A stretch of 64,000 nt of DNA, taken from the NCBI RefSeq assembly GCF_900547735.1, contig NZ_URHZ01000013.1:22765-86764 (forward strand), given 5' to 3'. The stretch is from an uncultured Clostridium sp. GTDB taxonomy: Bacteria; Bacillota; Clostridia; Lachnospirales; Lachnospiraceae. The position numbers and the translations under genes are program-made. Below the pieces are notes generated by a model. It worked only from the letters and a program-made list of their open reading frames with translations, did no database searches and had not been told where the DNA came from. Shown here piece after piece: positions 45,333 to 53,440 of this stretch (its first letter is position 1; the number at the start of each line of letters is the position of its first letter).

Positions 45333-45367
45333 ATGAATTAGCGCAACAATCAGGGAGGTGATATACT

Positions 45368-46429
45368 GTGATGCATCAGAAGAGAGACGGTTTTATGGAA
45401 AACGTCTCAGGGCAAGAGGGGGGATGGAACGTGATACGGTTTGAACATGTCAGCAAAGAATATTCCTCGCGGAGCAGCGAGGTTGTGGCGGTGCGGGATG
45501 TGTCTCTGGAAATAGAAAAAGGTGAAATATTCGGTATTATCGGATTCTCCGGCGCAGGTAAGTCCACACTGGTGCGGTGCATCAATCTGCTGGAGGTCCC
45601 AACCAAGGGAAGCGTTTATTTCGAAGGCGTGGATTTGACAAAGGTGAGCGCCGGAGAGCTGCGGAATTACCGCCGCAAAATTGGAATGATTTTTCAGCAG
45701 TTCAACCTTCTGGAGCAGAGAAGTGTCATAGACAATGTCTGCTATCCTCTGGAGATTGCCGGAGCCAAACGGAACCAGTGCAGGGAGCGGGCAAGAAAAC
45801 TGCTGAAGCTGGTGGATTTGGAGGAAAAGGAAAACGCCTATCCGGCGCAGCTTTCAGGAGGGCAGAAGCAGAGAGTGGCAATTGCAAGGGCTCTTGCAAC
45901 CGAGCCGGAAGTGCTCCTCTGCGACGAGGCAACCAGCGCGCTGGATCCCATAACAACGAGATCGATTCTGGAACTGCTGAAACAGATTAATGAGCGCCTG
46001 GGGGTCACAATTGTAGTAATTACCCATGAGATGAAGGTGGTGCAGCAGATTTGCACCAGAGTGGCCGTAATGAACGGCGGGAGCATTGAGGAAACCGGAA
46101 CGGTCCGGGATGTCTTCCTGAATCCGAAGACGGAGACGGCCCGCAGGCTGATTCTTCCGGATAAAACGGGCCTGGAGGAGACGGATGGGAAACATGTGCT
46201 CCGGATTGCATTTGACGGCCAGTCGGCGTCGGAACCCGTTATCTCGGCTCTCAGTCTGAGCTGCAATGCAATGGTAAGCATTCTTGGGGCCAACACGGAA
46301 AATATCGGCGGCAAGGCCTACGGCCAGATGCTGATTGAGCTGCCGGAGGACAGGGAAAAAGTAGAGAAGATACAAAAGTATCTGAAGGAACACCATATTT
46401 ATTTTGAGGAAGGAGGCGCAGGGGCATGA
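45368..46429 (+). CDS. metN: Methionine ABC transporter ATP-binding protein MetN
   Basis: The frame gives 353 residues. Walker A is GFSGAGKSTLVRC, the signature LSGGQKQRVAIARAL and Walker B LLCDEATSALDP. A C-terminal NIL/ACT-like domain (about residues 280-350) marks MetN and lets methionine inhibit transport from inside. The start is ambiguous. GTG 45368 and ATG 45371 both follow GGGAGGTG at 45353-45360. A GTG at 45431 behind AGGGGGG gives the usual VIRFEHVSKEY start, so the first 21 residues may not be translated. It overlaps metI by 4 bases. Confidence 0.94.
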   Translation: MMHQKRDGFMENVSGQEGGWNVIRFEHVSKEYSSRSSEVVAVRDVSLEIEKGEIFGIIGFSGAGKSTLVRCINLLEVPTKGSVYFEGVDLTKVSAGELRNYRRKIGMIFQQFNLLEQRSVIDNVCYPLEIAGAKRNQCRERARKLLKLVDLEEKENAYPAQLSGGQKQRVAIARALATEPEVLLCDEATSALDPITTRSILELLKQINERLGVTIVVITHEMKVVQQICTRVAVMNGGSIEETGTVRDVFLNPKTETARRLILPDKTGLEETDGKHVLRIAFDGQSASEPVISALSLSCNAMVSILGANTENIGGKAYGQMLIELPEDREKVEKIQKYLKEHHIYFEEGGAGA

Positions 46430-47085
46430 GCCGGGAAATGATTCAGCTTTTATTAAAAGGAACGGGGGAAAGCCTGTATATGACATTATTTTCTTCCGCT
46501 ATGGCCTATCTGTTTGGAATTCCCCTTGGAGTCCTCCTCTATGTGACGGACAGCGGAGGGATTTGCAGAAACAGGAAGATAAATGCCATTGTGGGCGTTG
46601 TGATTAACTTACTGCGTTCGGTGCCGTTTCTGATTCTGCTGGTAGCGATTCTGCCGTTCACGCGGCTGGTGGCCGGGACGACGATAGGTTCTACGGCTAC
46701 GGTGGTGCCGTTGATTGTTGCGGCTACGCCCTTTGTGGCACGGCTGGTGGAATCTTCGCTGAAAGAGGTTAACTATGGCGTGATTGAGGCGGCCAGGGCC
46801 ATGGGTTCCTCACCAATGCAGATTGTACGCAAGGTACTTATCCCGGAAGCGGGCCCCTCCCTGCTGGTGGGAAGTACAATAGCCGTTGCCACCATTCTCG
46901 GATATTCGGCCATGGCGGGATTTACCGGAGGCGGAGGCCTGGGGGCAATCGCCATCAACTACGGATATTACCGTTACCAGTCGGGGACAATGCTCGTCAC
47001 GGTGGCGCTGCTGGTTGTTATCGTCCAGCTATTTCAGGAATTTGGGATTCGGCTTGTACAGCGGGTGGATAAGAGGAGCCGGTGA
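46426..47085 (+). CDS. metI: Methionine ABC transporter permease MetI
   Basis: This 219-residue protein has five membrane segments. The family coupling-helix region is EAARAMGSSPMQIVRKVLIP (EAA motif), preceded by LLRSVPFLILLVAILPFTR. It forms a homodimeric channel driven by MetN. The last helices (GGGGLGAIAINYGYYRYQ) are typical of MetI. Confidence 0.95.
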   Translation: MSREMIQLLLKGTGESLYMTLFSSAMAYLFGIPLGVLLYVTDSGGICRNRKINAIVGVVINLLRSVPFLILLVAILPFTRLVAGTTIGSTATVVPLIVAATPFVARLVESSLKEVNYGVIEAARAMGSSPMQIVRKVLIPEAGPSLLVGSTIAVATILGYSAMAGFTGGGGLGAIAINYGYYRYQSGTMLVTVALLVVIVQLFQEFGIRLVQRVDKRSR

Positions 47086-47110
47086 TTAGGCGGGGCAGGA
47101 TAGGCAGGGG

Positions 47111-47164
47111 AGAAGGGACGGGACAGTAGAGACAGGGAAGAAGGGACGGGACAGTAGAGACAGG
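47111..47164. repeat. Two-copy tandem repeat between metI and metQ
   Basis: AGAAGGGACGGGACAGTAGA with flanking bases occurs twice with a 28-base period. The whole gap from about 47090 to 47260 is purine-rich and free of T-runs, with looser GACAG/AACAG echoes. Confidence 0.7.
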
Positions 47165-47320
47165 ACAGCAGGAACAGAACAGCTAGTCAGGACAACAGAG
47201 ATAGAGCAGCAGAGAAAGAACATCAGAGAAGGAACAGTAAAAGTAAAGGGAATTAATAAGAAGTCCTACATCAATAAAAAATATTAGAATAAATAAGCGA
47301 TTTCTAGGAGGAGAAAGATT

Positions 47321-48142
47321 ATGAAAAAGGAATTAATTGCAGTATTAGCAGGAATTTGCGTAGTATCAACAGCTTTGTCCGGCTGCGGAAAGCCGGCCGC
47401 CGCAAGTGAGAAGGATACAGTCATCAAAGTAGGGGCAAGCGTAACGCCCCACAGTGAGATTCTCAATGCCGCAAAGGAAGAATTGAAATCCAAAGGCTAT
47501 GATTTGGAAGTTGTGGAATACAATGATTATGTCCTGCCAAACACGGCTCTGGAAAACGGAGAACTGGATGCCAATTATTTTCAGCATCAGCCCTACCTGG
47601 ATAATTTCAATGAGGAAAATAAAACACATCTTGTGTCGGCTGTAAAGGTGCATTTTGAGCCGTTTGGCATCTATGGAGGGAAAACTACCGATCTGAAGGC
47701 GTTAAAGGAAGGCGCGATTGTAGCCGTTCCCAACGACACCACCAATGAGGCGAGGGCGCTTCTGCTTCTGGAGGCTCAGGGGCTGCTGACGCTTAAGGAA
47801 GAGGCAGGTCTTACGGCGACGGCAGTCGACATCAAGGAAAACCCGCTGAACCTGGAAATCAAGGAACTGGAAGCGGCCCAGTTGGCCCGTTCCCTGCAGG
47901 ATGTGGATATTGCCTGCATCAATGGAAACTATGCGCTGGAAGCAGGGCTGGAAACAAAGGATACTCTGGCCGTTGAGGCATCCGACTCACTGGCAGCCCA
48001 GGCTTATGCCAATATTCTTGCGGTCAAAGAAGGAAACGAGAACACGGAGAAAACAAAGGCTCTGAGCGAAGCGCTGACTTCGGATACGGTTAAGGAATTT
48101 ATCAATGAAAAATATGACGGATCGGTTGTGCCGGTATTCTAA
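47321..48142 (+). CDS. metQ: Methionine-binding lipoprotein MetQ
   Basis: This 273-residue lipoprotein has a signal peptide and lipobox LSGC, so it is membrane-anchored outside. The NlpA/MetQ domain is clear: VGASVTPHSEILNAAKEELK, then YNDYVLPNTALENGELDANY and FQHQPYLDNF. It delivers methionine (possibly D-methionine or sulfoxide forms) to MetNI. The ATG follows AGGAGGAG. Confidence 0.95.
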   Translation: MKKELIAVLAGICVVSTALSGCGKPAAASEKDTVIKVGASVTPHSEILNAAKEELKSKGYDLEVVEYNDYVLPNTALENGELDANYFQHQPYLDNFNEENKTHLVSAVKVHFEPFGIYGGKTTDLKALKEGAIVAVPNDTTNEARALLLLEAQGLLTLKEEAGLTATAVDIKENPLNLEIKELEAAQLARSLQDVDIACINGNYALEAGLETKDTLAVEASDSLAAQAYANILAVKEGNENTEKTKALSEALTSDTVKEFINEKYDGSVVPVF

Positions 48143-48183
48143 ATAAAAAACAGTGAAATACGACACGGAAAAATGATAAAAAG

Positions 48184-48231
48184 CAACTGTAAAGAGGGCG
48201 GGGCGAGTACTTCCTGCCCTCTTTACAGTTG
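48184..48231 (+). terminator. Hairpin after metQ
   Basis: A perfect 16-bp stem (CAACTGTAAAGAGGGC and complement) with a 16-base loop lies 42 bases after metQ. It lacks a T-tract, so it may act as a 3' stabiliser or weak terminator. Confidence 0.6.
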
Positions 48232-48314
48232 TAAGGTTCAAGGGCTAAAAATGGGAGAGATTTAATTTAATATATAATTTGGACATAATTTTTACAAAAT
48301 CTTTAAAAAAGAGG

Positions 48315-48343
48315 TTGACATTTTATGATGATTGAGATAGAAT
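48315..48343 (+). promoter_or_regulatory. SigA promoter of the tRNA-Lys gene
   Basis: TTGACA at 48315-48320 and TAGAAT at 48338-48343 have a 17-base spacer. Transcription would start about 35 bases before the tRNA. Confidence 0.8.
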
Positions 48344-48384
48344 AATTCATGCGTCACAAAAAGTGACAAAACAACAATAAATAC

Positions 48385-48457
48385 GCGCCTTTAGCTCAGT
48401 TGGTAGAGCAGTAGACTCTTAATCTATTTGTCCAGGGTTCGAGTCCCTGAAGGCGCA
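48385..48457 (+). tRNA. tRNA-Lys (anticodon CTT)
   Basis: This 73-base cloverleaf has acceptor GCGCCTT/AAGGCGC with discriminator A and D stem GCTC/GAGC with AGTTGGTA in the loop. The anticodon stem is GTAGA/TCTAT with loop CTCTTAA, giving anticodon CTT. The T arm is CAGGG-TTCGAGT-CCCTG. CCA is not encoded. Confidence 0.96.
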
Positions 48458-48461
48458 CTAA

Positions 48462-48509
48462 AAGTACTGGTTTTGTAGACAGAGAGCTACGGGGTCGGTG
48501 CTTTTTTTT
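48462..48509 (+). terminator. Terminator of the tRNA gene
   Basis: AAGTACTGGTTTTGTAG pairs with CTACGGGGTCGGTGCTT through many G-T pairs, followed by T residues to 48509. Confidence 0.7.
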
Positions 48510-48935
48510 ATGTAATGAAAAAGGCTCCGGCAGAACCAGAGCCTGGATGGTAGGCAAATTGAGCAACGATCCGTCAATTATTTAAAAGAAAAAGAATCCG
48601 ATGAAGTAACCGAAGAGGAAAAGAAAACAATATAAGCTGATAGAGAAGCTGCGCCAGCGGTCCGGTTCGCAACAAAAAAACTACTCGATATCCAGGACGT
48701 TAATAACCTTTTATCTAAGTAAGTCCCGGAATCCACACCGAAAGTACTTGTTTCGCAGACGGTGCCCCCCAACTCCCCCCAAAAAAATATCACTAGAAGC
48801 CACCCCCAAACCAAAAATCATATTCTCACAACCAAGCGAAAATGGTATAATGAACCGAAAAGGCGATAAAACACTCGGCTCCGGAGGGGGAAAGCGCCTT
48901 TGCTACAGGGAGAAAAGTTCGGGAAGGAGGCCCCC
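48510..48935. other. Gene-free region downstream of the tRNA
   Basis: No convincing gene is present. Short frames read as charged fragments (LKEKESDEVTEEEKKTI, then KLIEKLRQRSGSQQKNYSIS) broken by stops and may be decayed coding sequence. AAAGTACTTGTTTCGCAGACGG near 48740 echoes AAAGTACTGGTTTTGTAGAC at 48461-48480, a weak direct repeat flanking the stretch. A strong AAGGAGG at 48924-48930 belongs to the next gene. Confidence 0.4.
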
Positions 48936-50669
48936 ATGAACGTTATATCAGGTGAAGGCGAGAGCCGGGAATTGCAAAAGTCTTCAAAAACGGATACCGA
49001 TGTTTTAACCGGGACGATTTTAATTGATAAAGATTACCGTATCATTTACTATAACGACTACGCAAAAGAAATCCTTTCTGCCGAGGACGATGCAATTTCG
49101 CATCAATCGGTAAAACACTTTCTTGGCAAGTCGTTTTTTCTGCCGGACGAGCCGGACGGAGAAAAGACGTTCCATTATCAGATACAGGGCCGGCAGGTGT
49201 TTGTCACCGTGTCCAGGTGGGCCTGCGGGGAAGAAAAAGACGGGCCGACCTATCTGATTCTGCTGCTTCTGGGAGCAAAACCGTCCCAGAACGAGATGGA
49301 GGAGTACGCCAAAAAGCATGTGCTCCAGGATTTACAGGAGATTATAGAGGCATCCTTTGACGGAATCCTGGTGACGGATGCCGAGGGGAATGTGGAGATC
49401 GTGAACCAGGGATATGTACATAATACGGGCATCACGCGGGAGGAGCTTTTGGGGCGGAATATCCTGCATCTTGTCAATCCCGTATGGATGAAACAGTCAG
49501 TGGTGGGTATGGTGCAGGAGAAGAAAGAAACCGTTTCTCTCCAGCATATGACCAGAAACGGGAAATCGATTATCGTGACGGGCACGCCGATCTTTGACGA
49601 GCAGAAAAATATCAGGAAAATTGTCGTAAATTCCAGGGATATATCGGAGATTTACGCCCTCAGTGAAAAGCTGGAATCAGCCAAAAAGATGGAAGAGATC
49701 TACATGCAGAGGCTGAAACAGCAGGAGGAACGAGGCGAAACGGCCGACGATGTGGTCATCGTCAACCAGGAGATGCAGGATGTGTTCCGATTGGCCAAAA
49801 AACTGGGGAATTTCAATACCAACGTTCTGCTTACCGGGGAGTCCGGTGTGGGCAAGGATGAGGTTGCAAAATTCATTCATAAAAACGGACTGCGCTCCAC
49901 AAAGCCTTATGTAGCGGTTAACTGCGGGGCGGTCCCGGAAAATCTGCTGGAATCCGAGCTGTTCGGATACGAAAGCGGAGCCTTTACAGGCGCCCTCAAA
50001 TGCGGTAAAAAAGGTCTTTTTGAGCTGGCGGACGGCGGCGTGCTGTTTCTCGACGAGGTTGCGGAGATACCGCTGAGCCTGCAGGTTAAACTGCTGCGGG
50101 TGCTGGAAAACCGGGAAATCATGCGCCTCGGGGGAACGAAGCTGCTCCCCCTGAACGTGAGAATTATCGCCGCAACGAACCGTGACCTTCCGGCTATGAT
50201 TAAGAACGGAAGCTTCCGCGAAGATCTCTATTACCGTCTCAATGTGGTAAATATCCGGATACCTCCCCTCCGTGAGCGTAAGGATGAGATTCCGCTTTTC
50301 TGCCTGAAATTCGTCCACCATTATAACGGACAGTATGGGGAAAATAAGAAGCTGACCTATCCGGTCATTGATGAATTCCAGAAGTACTCCTGGCCGGGCA
50401 ACATAAGGGAGCTAAAGAATGTGATAGAGAACATGTTTGTGCTTTCCGACGGCGAGTATCTGCAGGTCAAGGATATCCCGTGGAACTGCCGGAGGCAGAA
50501 GGTCAAAAACAGCTATGAAGGCGTATCGCTGGAGGAGGCGGTAGAGGAGGTGGAGAGAGAGCTTCTAAAAGAGGCCAAAGAGAAATTTCACACGACCCGC
50601 CAGATTGCGGAGTATTTAAAGGTGAACCAGTCCACAGTAGTCCGTAAGCTGAAAAAATACCGGCTGTGA
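48936..50669 (+). CDS. Sigma-54-dependent transcriptional activator (PAS, AAA+, Fis-type HTH)
   Basis: The protein has 577 residues from ATG 48936, chosen for AAGGAGG at 48924-48930; the frame is open from a TTG at 48900. Two PAS-like sensor domains fill the first 230 residues (the second around IEASFDGILVTDAEGNVEIV). The AAA+ domain has Walker A GESGVGKDE, the sigma-54 contact loop ESGAFTGA and Walker B GGVLFLDEVAEI. The C-terminal helix-turn-helix is TTRQIAEYLKVNQSTVVRKL. It should activate the consensus -24/-12 promoter 349 bases downstream after sensing a small molecule through PAS. No kinase or receiver domain is present. Confidence 0.94.
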   Translation: MNVISGEGESRELQKSSKTDTDVLTGTILIDKDYRIIYYNDYAKEILSAEDDAISHQSVKHFLGKSFFLPDEPDGEKTFHYQIQGRQVFVTVSRWACGEEKDGPTYLILLLLGAKPSQNEMEEYAKKHVLQDLQEIIEASFDGILVTDAEGNVEIVNQGYVHNTGITREELLGRNILHLVNPVWMKQSVVGMVQEKKETVSLQHMTRNGKSIIVTGTPIFDEQKNIRKIVVNSRDISEIYALSEKLESAKKMEEIYMQRLKQQEERGETADDVVIVNQEMQDVFRLAKKLGNFNTNVLLTGESGVGKDEVAKFIHKNGLRSTKPYVAVNCGAVPENLLESELFGYESGAFTGALKCGKKGLFELADGGVLFLDEVAEIPLSLQVKLLRVLENREIMRLGGTKLLPLNVRIIAATNRDLPAMIKNGSFREDLYYRLNVVNIRIPPLRERKDEIPLFCLKFVHHYNGQYGENKKLTYPVIDEFQKYSWPGNIRELKNVIENMFVLSDGEYLQVKDIPWNCRRQKVKNSYEGVSLEEAVEEVERELLKEAKEKFHTTRQIAEYLKVNQSTVVRKLKKYRL

Positions 50670-50763
50670 TGCCTTCCCGCCCGTAAAGTCCGCCAACGGA
50701 ACCGAGAGATGGACCGTCAGAGCAGAGATACCATCCAACAGAATAAAAATTTCAATCACCAGT

Positions 50764-50823
50764 ATGCCGTTAGGCGTCTTTATGCAAAAATGCATCAAAG
50801 ATGCAAAACGGCATCATTTTTTT
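50764..50823. promoter_or_regulatory. Nested inverted repeats: terminator and/or activator binding site
   Basis: ATGCCGTT (50764-50771) and AACGGCAT (50807-50814) enclose the palindrome TGCATCAAAGATGCA (50791-50805), and a T-run follows. It may terminate the activator gene. The TGC...GCA palindrome about 215 bases upstream of the -24 box is also well placed as an upstream activator site (inference). Confidence 0.55.
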
Positions 50824-51017
50824 ACCTTTTTTTCTTTTAGCACATGTCTTTTAAGAATATTTTATTCAAAACAGGCCCACAATCCATTTTTTACGTTTCT
50901 TTATGTCCCGATACGGCTCTATTTTAAGGAGTATTTAAGACGAATAAACAAATAAAAAGCAGAAAACCAAAATAATTTATCAAAAACTGTAGATTCCGGC
51001 ACCGAAAATGAAACAAA
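50824..51017. other. AT-rich spacer before the sigma-54 promoter
   Basis: This is the remainder of the 400-base gap between the activator and the dehydratase operon. No open frame with a ribosome site is seen. AT-rich DNA here could allow looping between activator sites and promoter. Confidence 0.4.
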
Positions 51018-51033
51018 TGGCACGGAAATTGCT
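51018..51033 (+). promoter_or_regulatory. Consensus sigma-54 (-24/-12) promoter
   Basis: TGGCAC, five bases, then TTGCT matches the RpoN consensus TGGCACNNNNNTTGCW at every defined position. It is 37 bases upstream of the first dehydratase gene. Confidence 0.92.
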
Positions 51034-51069
51034 TTTAAGTAAAGCAGAAAAGGGAAAGGAGTTTACAGT

Positions 51070-52290
51070 ATGACGTCAAAAGAAATGCTGAATCAGCTTT
51101 TGGAACAGCATTATCAAAACGCGATGGAGGCAAAACGGCAGGGGCGGCTTGTAGCCTGGGCAACTTCCATATCACCGCAGGAACTGTTAGAGACTATGGA
51201 TATTGCCGTAGTCTATCCGGAAAACCACGCGGCTGCCATCGGAGCCAGGAAATGTGCGCTGGATTTGCTTGAACACTCTGAGGCCAACGGATACTCGGTG
51301 GATATTTGTTCCTATGCCCGGGTGAACCTGGGCTACATGGAGGTACTCAGCAGCCCGGCGGGTGACATTCCTCTGCCGGATTTGATCTTCTGCTGCAACA
51401 ATATATGTAATACAGTGCTGAAATGGTATGAGAATATTGCAAGGGAACTGAATATCCCGATGATTATCTTCGACCTTCCGTTCAACCATGAATATGAGGT
51501 GACGGAACAAAACGTGCGTTATATAAAAGGCCAGCTTACGGATGCCATTCAGAAACTGGAACAGCTTACGAAGAAGAGTTTTGACTATGACAGATTCCAC
51601 GAAATTATGAAAATATCATCGGAGACGGCCAGTTGGTGGAAGAAAGCTTCGCTGATGGCCAGGGCGAAACCGTCCCCCTTAAATGGGTTTGATTTATTCA
51701 ACTATATGGCGGTTATTGTCTGTATGCGGGGCCGGAAAGAGGGACTGGAACTTTTTAAACTGTGGGTTAAAGAATTGGAGGAGAAACAGGCGGCCGGACT
51801 GGGGCCGTGGAAGGATCAGGAAGAGAAGATCAGGATCTTGTGGGATGGAATCGCATGCTGGCCGTATCTCTCATCCACCTATAAGACACTCAAGAAATAC
51901 GGCATCAACTTAGTGGCGTCCACGTACCCGGATTCCTGGACCATCCTGTATGAAGCCGGGGACTTAGACGGAATGGCCCGTGCCTACAGTTCGAATTATG
52001 TTAACCGGAATCTGGATTTTGGAGTGGACAACCTGTCGGAACTGGTAAAAGAGTTTTCGGTAGACGGCCTGATCTTCCATTCGAACAGAAGTTGTAAACT
52101 GATGGATTTCAGACAGTTTGAGGTGGAGCGCCGTGTAGTGGAACGAACCGGAGTGGCTGCGGTGGTTTTTGACGGCGATCAGACGGATCCGAGAGCCTTC
52201 TCCCTGGCACAGTTTGAGACCAGGATTCAGTCCCTGGCGGAGACCATAGAGGAGAAAAGGAAAGGAGGTGTGCAGAATGGGGGAGCTTGA
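51070..52290 (+). CDS. 2-hydroxyacyl-CoA dehydratase subunit (HgdA/BcrB-like)
   Basis: This 406-residue protein is of the HGD-D family. Such subunits carry a 4Fe-4S cluster and remove water from (R)-2-hydroxyacyl-CoA through a ketyl radical, after one-electron activation by an ATP-driven partner. Cysteines at the family positions are in DICSYARVNLG, FCCNNICNT and SNRSCKLMDF. The C-terminal DGDQTDPRAFSLAQFETRIQ is also diagnostic. It is first in the sigma-54 operon, with its ribosome site about 10 bases before the ATG. The substrate cannot be told from sequence. Benzoyl-CoA reductase subunits are related, but the other operon genes argue for a dehydratase. Confidence 0.9.
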   Translation: MTSKEMLNQLLEQHYQNAMEAKRQGRLVAWATSISPQELLETMDIAVVYPENHAAAIGARKCALDLLEHSEANGYSVDICSYARVNLGYMEVLSSPAGDIPLPDLIFCCNNICNTVLKWYENIARELNIPMIIFDLPFNHEYEVTEQNVRYIKGQLTDAIQKLEQLTKKSFDYDRFHEIMKISSETASWWKKASLMARAKPSPLNGFDLFNYMAVIVCMRGRKEGLELFKLWVKELEEKQAAGLGPWKDQEEKIRILWDGIACWPYLSSTYKTLKKYGINLVASTYPDSWTILYEAGDLDGMARAYSSNYVNRNLDFGVDNLSELVKEFSVDGLIFHSNRSCKLMDFRQFEVERRVVERTGVAAVVFDGDQTDPRAFSLAQFETRIQSLAETIEEKRKGGVQNGGA

Positions 52291-53440
52291 ACAATTGATT
52301 AATAAGCTGTGCCGGGCGGCCGATCATCCGAAGGAGGCCGTTCTGTGCGCCATGGAAAGGAGCGGGAGAAAGGCAGTGGGCTGTTTTCCGGTCTACACGC
52401 CGGATGAGCTTGTGGACGCCGCGGGTTTCCTCCCGGTCGGAATGTGGGGAGGCGGGGAAGAGACGCCGCGCGTGGGGCAGTATCTTCAGCCCTTCTGCTG
52501 CTCCGTCATGAAGGCAAACATATCCCAGGCCCTGAACGGAACGTATGACATGCTCTCGGCCGTCCTGATTCCCACATTTTGCGACACCCTCAAGTGTGTC
52601 TGCGAGAACTGGAAAGCGGCCATACCGCATATTACCGTTTTCCCCATGGTGTACCCACAGAATATTGAGAGCCGCGTCTCTGCGGATTATCTGGAAAACG
52701 AACTGATGAGAATCAGGGAAAAACTGGAGCTTCTGGCGGGCCGGACAATCAAAGAACAGGAACTCGTAAAAAGCTGGAACAGGTTTGAGGCCTGCCGGGC
52801 TAAGATGAGGGAGTTTACCACATTGGCCGCGTTACACCCGGACGTGATTGGCATCGGCGCCAGGCACAAGATTCTGAAATCATATTATTTCATGGATAAA
52901 ACGGATTACGGTGAGACTCTGGACGCTATCAATGAGAAGCTCCGTCAAAGAGCTGTGCCGCCGGCCGGAAATTGGATCCGGGTAGTGGCAACCGGTCTGA
53001 TGCTGGAACCGGATGCGGTTATCAACGCGCTGGAGAAAAACGGGATCTGTATCGCGGCTGATGATTTTTCCCAGGAGTCCAGAAGTTTCCGCATTTCCGG
53101 AACAGGGGAGGGAACCATTCTGCAGAGGATGGCCGCGCGGTTTCTGGCACAGAGGGGCGATCCGTTCCTCTGTGAACAGCAAAAGAGCAGGGGAAACCGT
53201 CTGACTGAACTGGTAAGGCAGACGAAGGCGGACGGGGTTCTGATTGCCATGATGAAATTCTGTGAACCGGAAGAGTTTGATTTTCCCGTCTATAAAAAGG
53301 AGCTGGAACGGGAGGGAATCCCTTACCTGTATATCGAGCTGGAACAGTCGATGAGCTCCGCGGAAAGTGTCGAGACAAGAATAGAGGGATTCGTGGAAGT
53401 GTTGAATGAAAAGCGGGAGCAGCAGGGGGGTGTGAAATGA
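52277..53440 (+). CDS. 2-hydroxyacyl-CoA dehydratase, second subunit (HgdB-like)
   Basis: This subunit has 387 residues from ATG 52277, set by AAGGAGGTG at 52262-52270, and overlaps the first subunit gene by 14 bases. It is homologous in fold to the first subunit and keeps cysteine positions in QPFCCSVMKANI, TFCDTLKCVCENW and MMKFCEPEEFDFP. Together the two would form the heterodimeric component D. The ATPase activator (HgdC/FldI type, with a GGxD and P-loop) is not in this window. Confidence 0.88.
   Translation: MGELEQLINKLCRAADHPKEAVLCAMERSGRKAVGCFPVYTPDELVDAAGFLPVGMWGGGEETPRVGQYLQPFCCSVMKANISQALNGTYDMLSAVLIPTFCDTLKCVCENWKAAIPHITVFPMVYPQNIESRVSADYLENELMRIREKLELLAGRTIKEQELVKSWNRFEACRAKMREFTTLAALHPDVIGIGARHKILKSYYFMDKTDYGETLDAINEKLRQRAVPPAGNWIRVVATGLMLEPDAVINALEKNGICIAADDFSQESRSFRISGTGEGTILQRMAARFLAQRGDPFLCEQQKSRGNRLTELVRQTKADGVLIAMMKFCEPEEFDFPVYKKELEREGIPYLYIELEQSMSSAESVETRIEGFVEVLNEKREQQGGVK

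Noticed and set aside
48748..48939. 63-codon frame before the sigma-54 activator
   Set aside because: It has Pro/Lys/Arg-rich low-complexity translation, no ribosome site, and overlaps the activator start.
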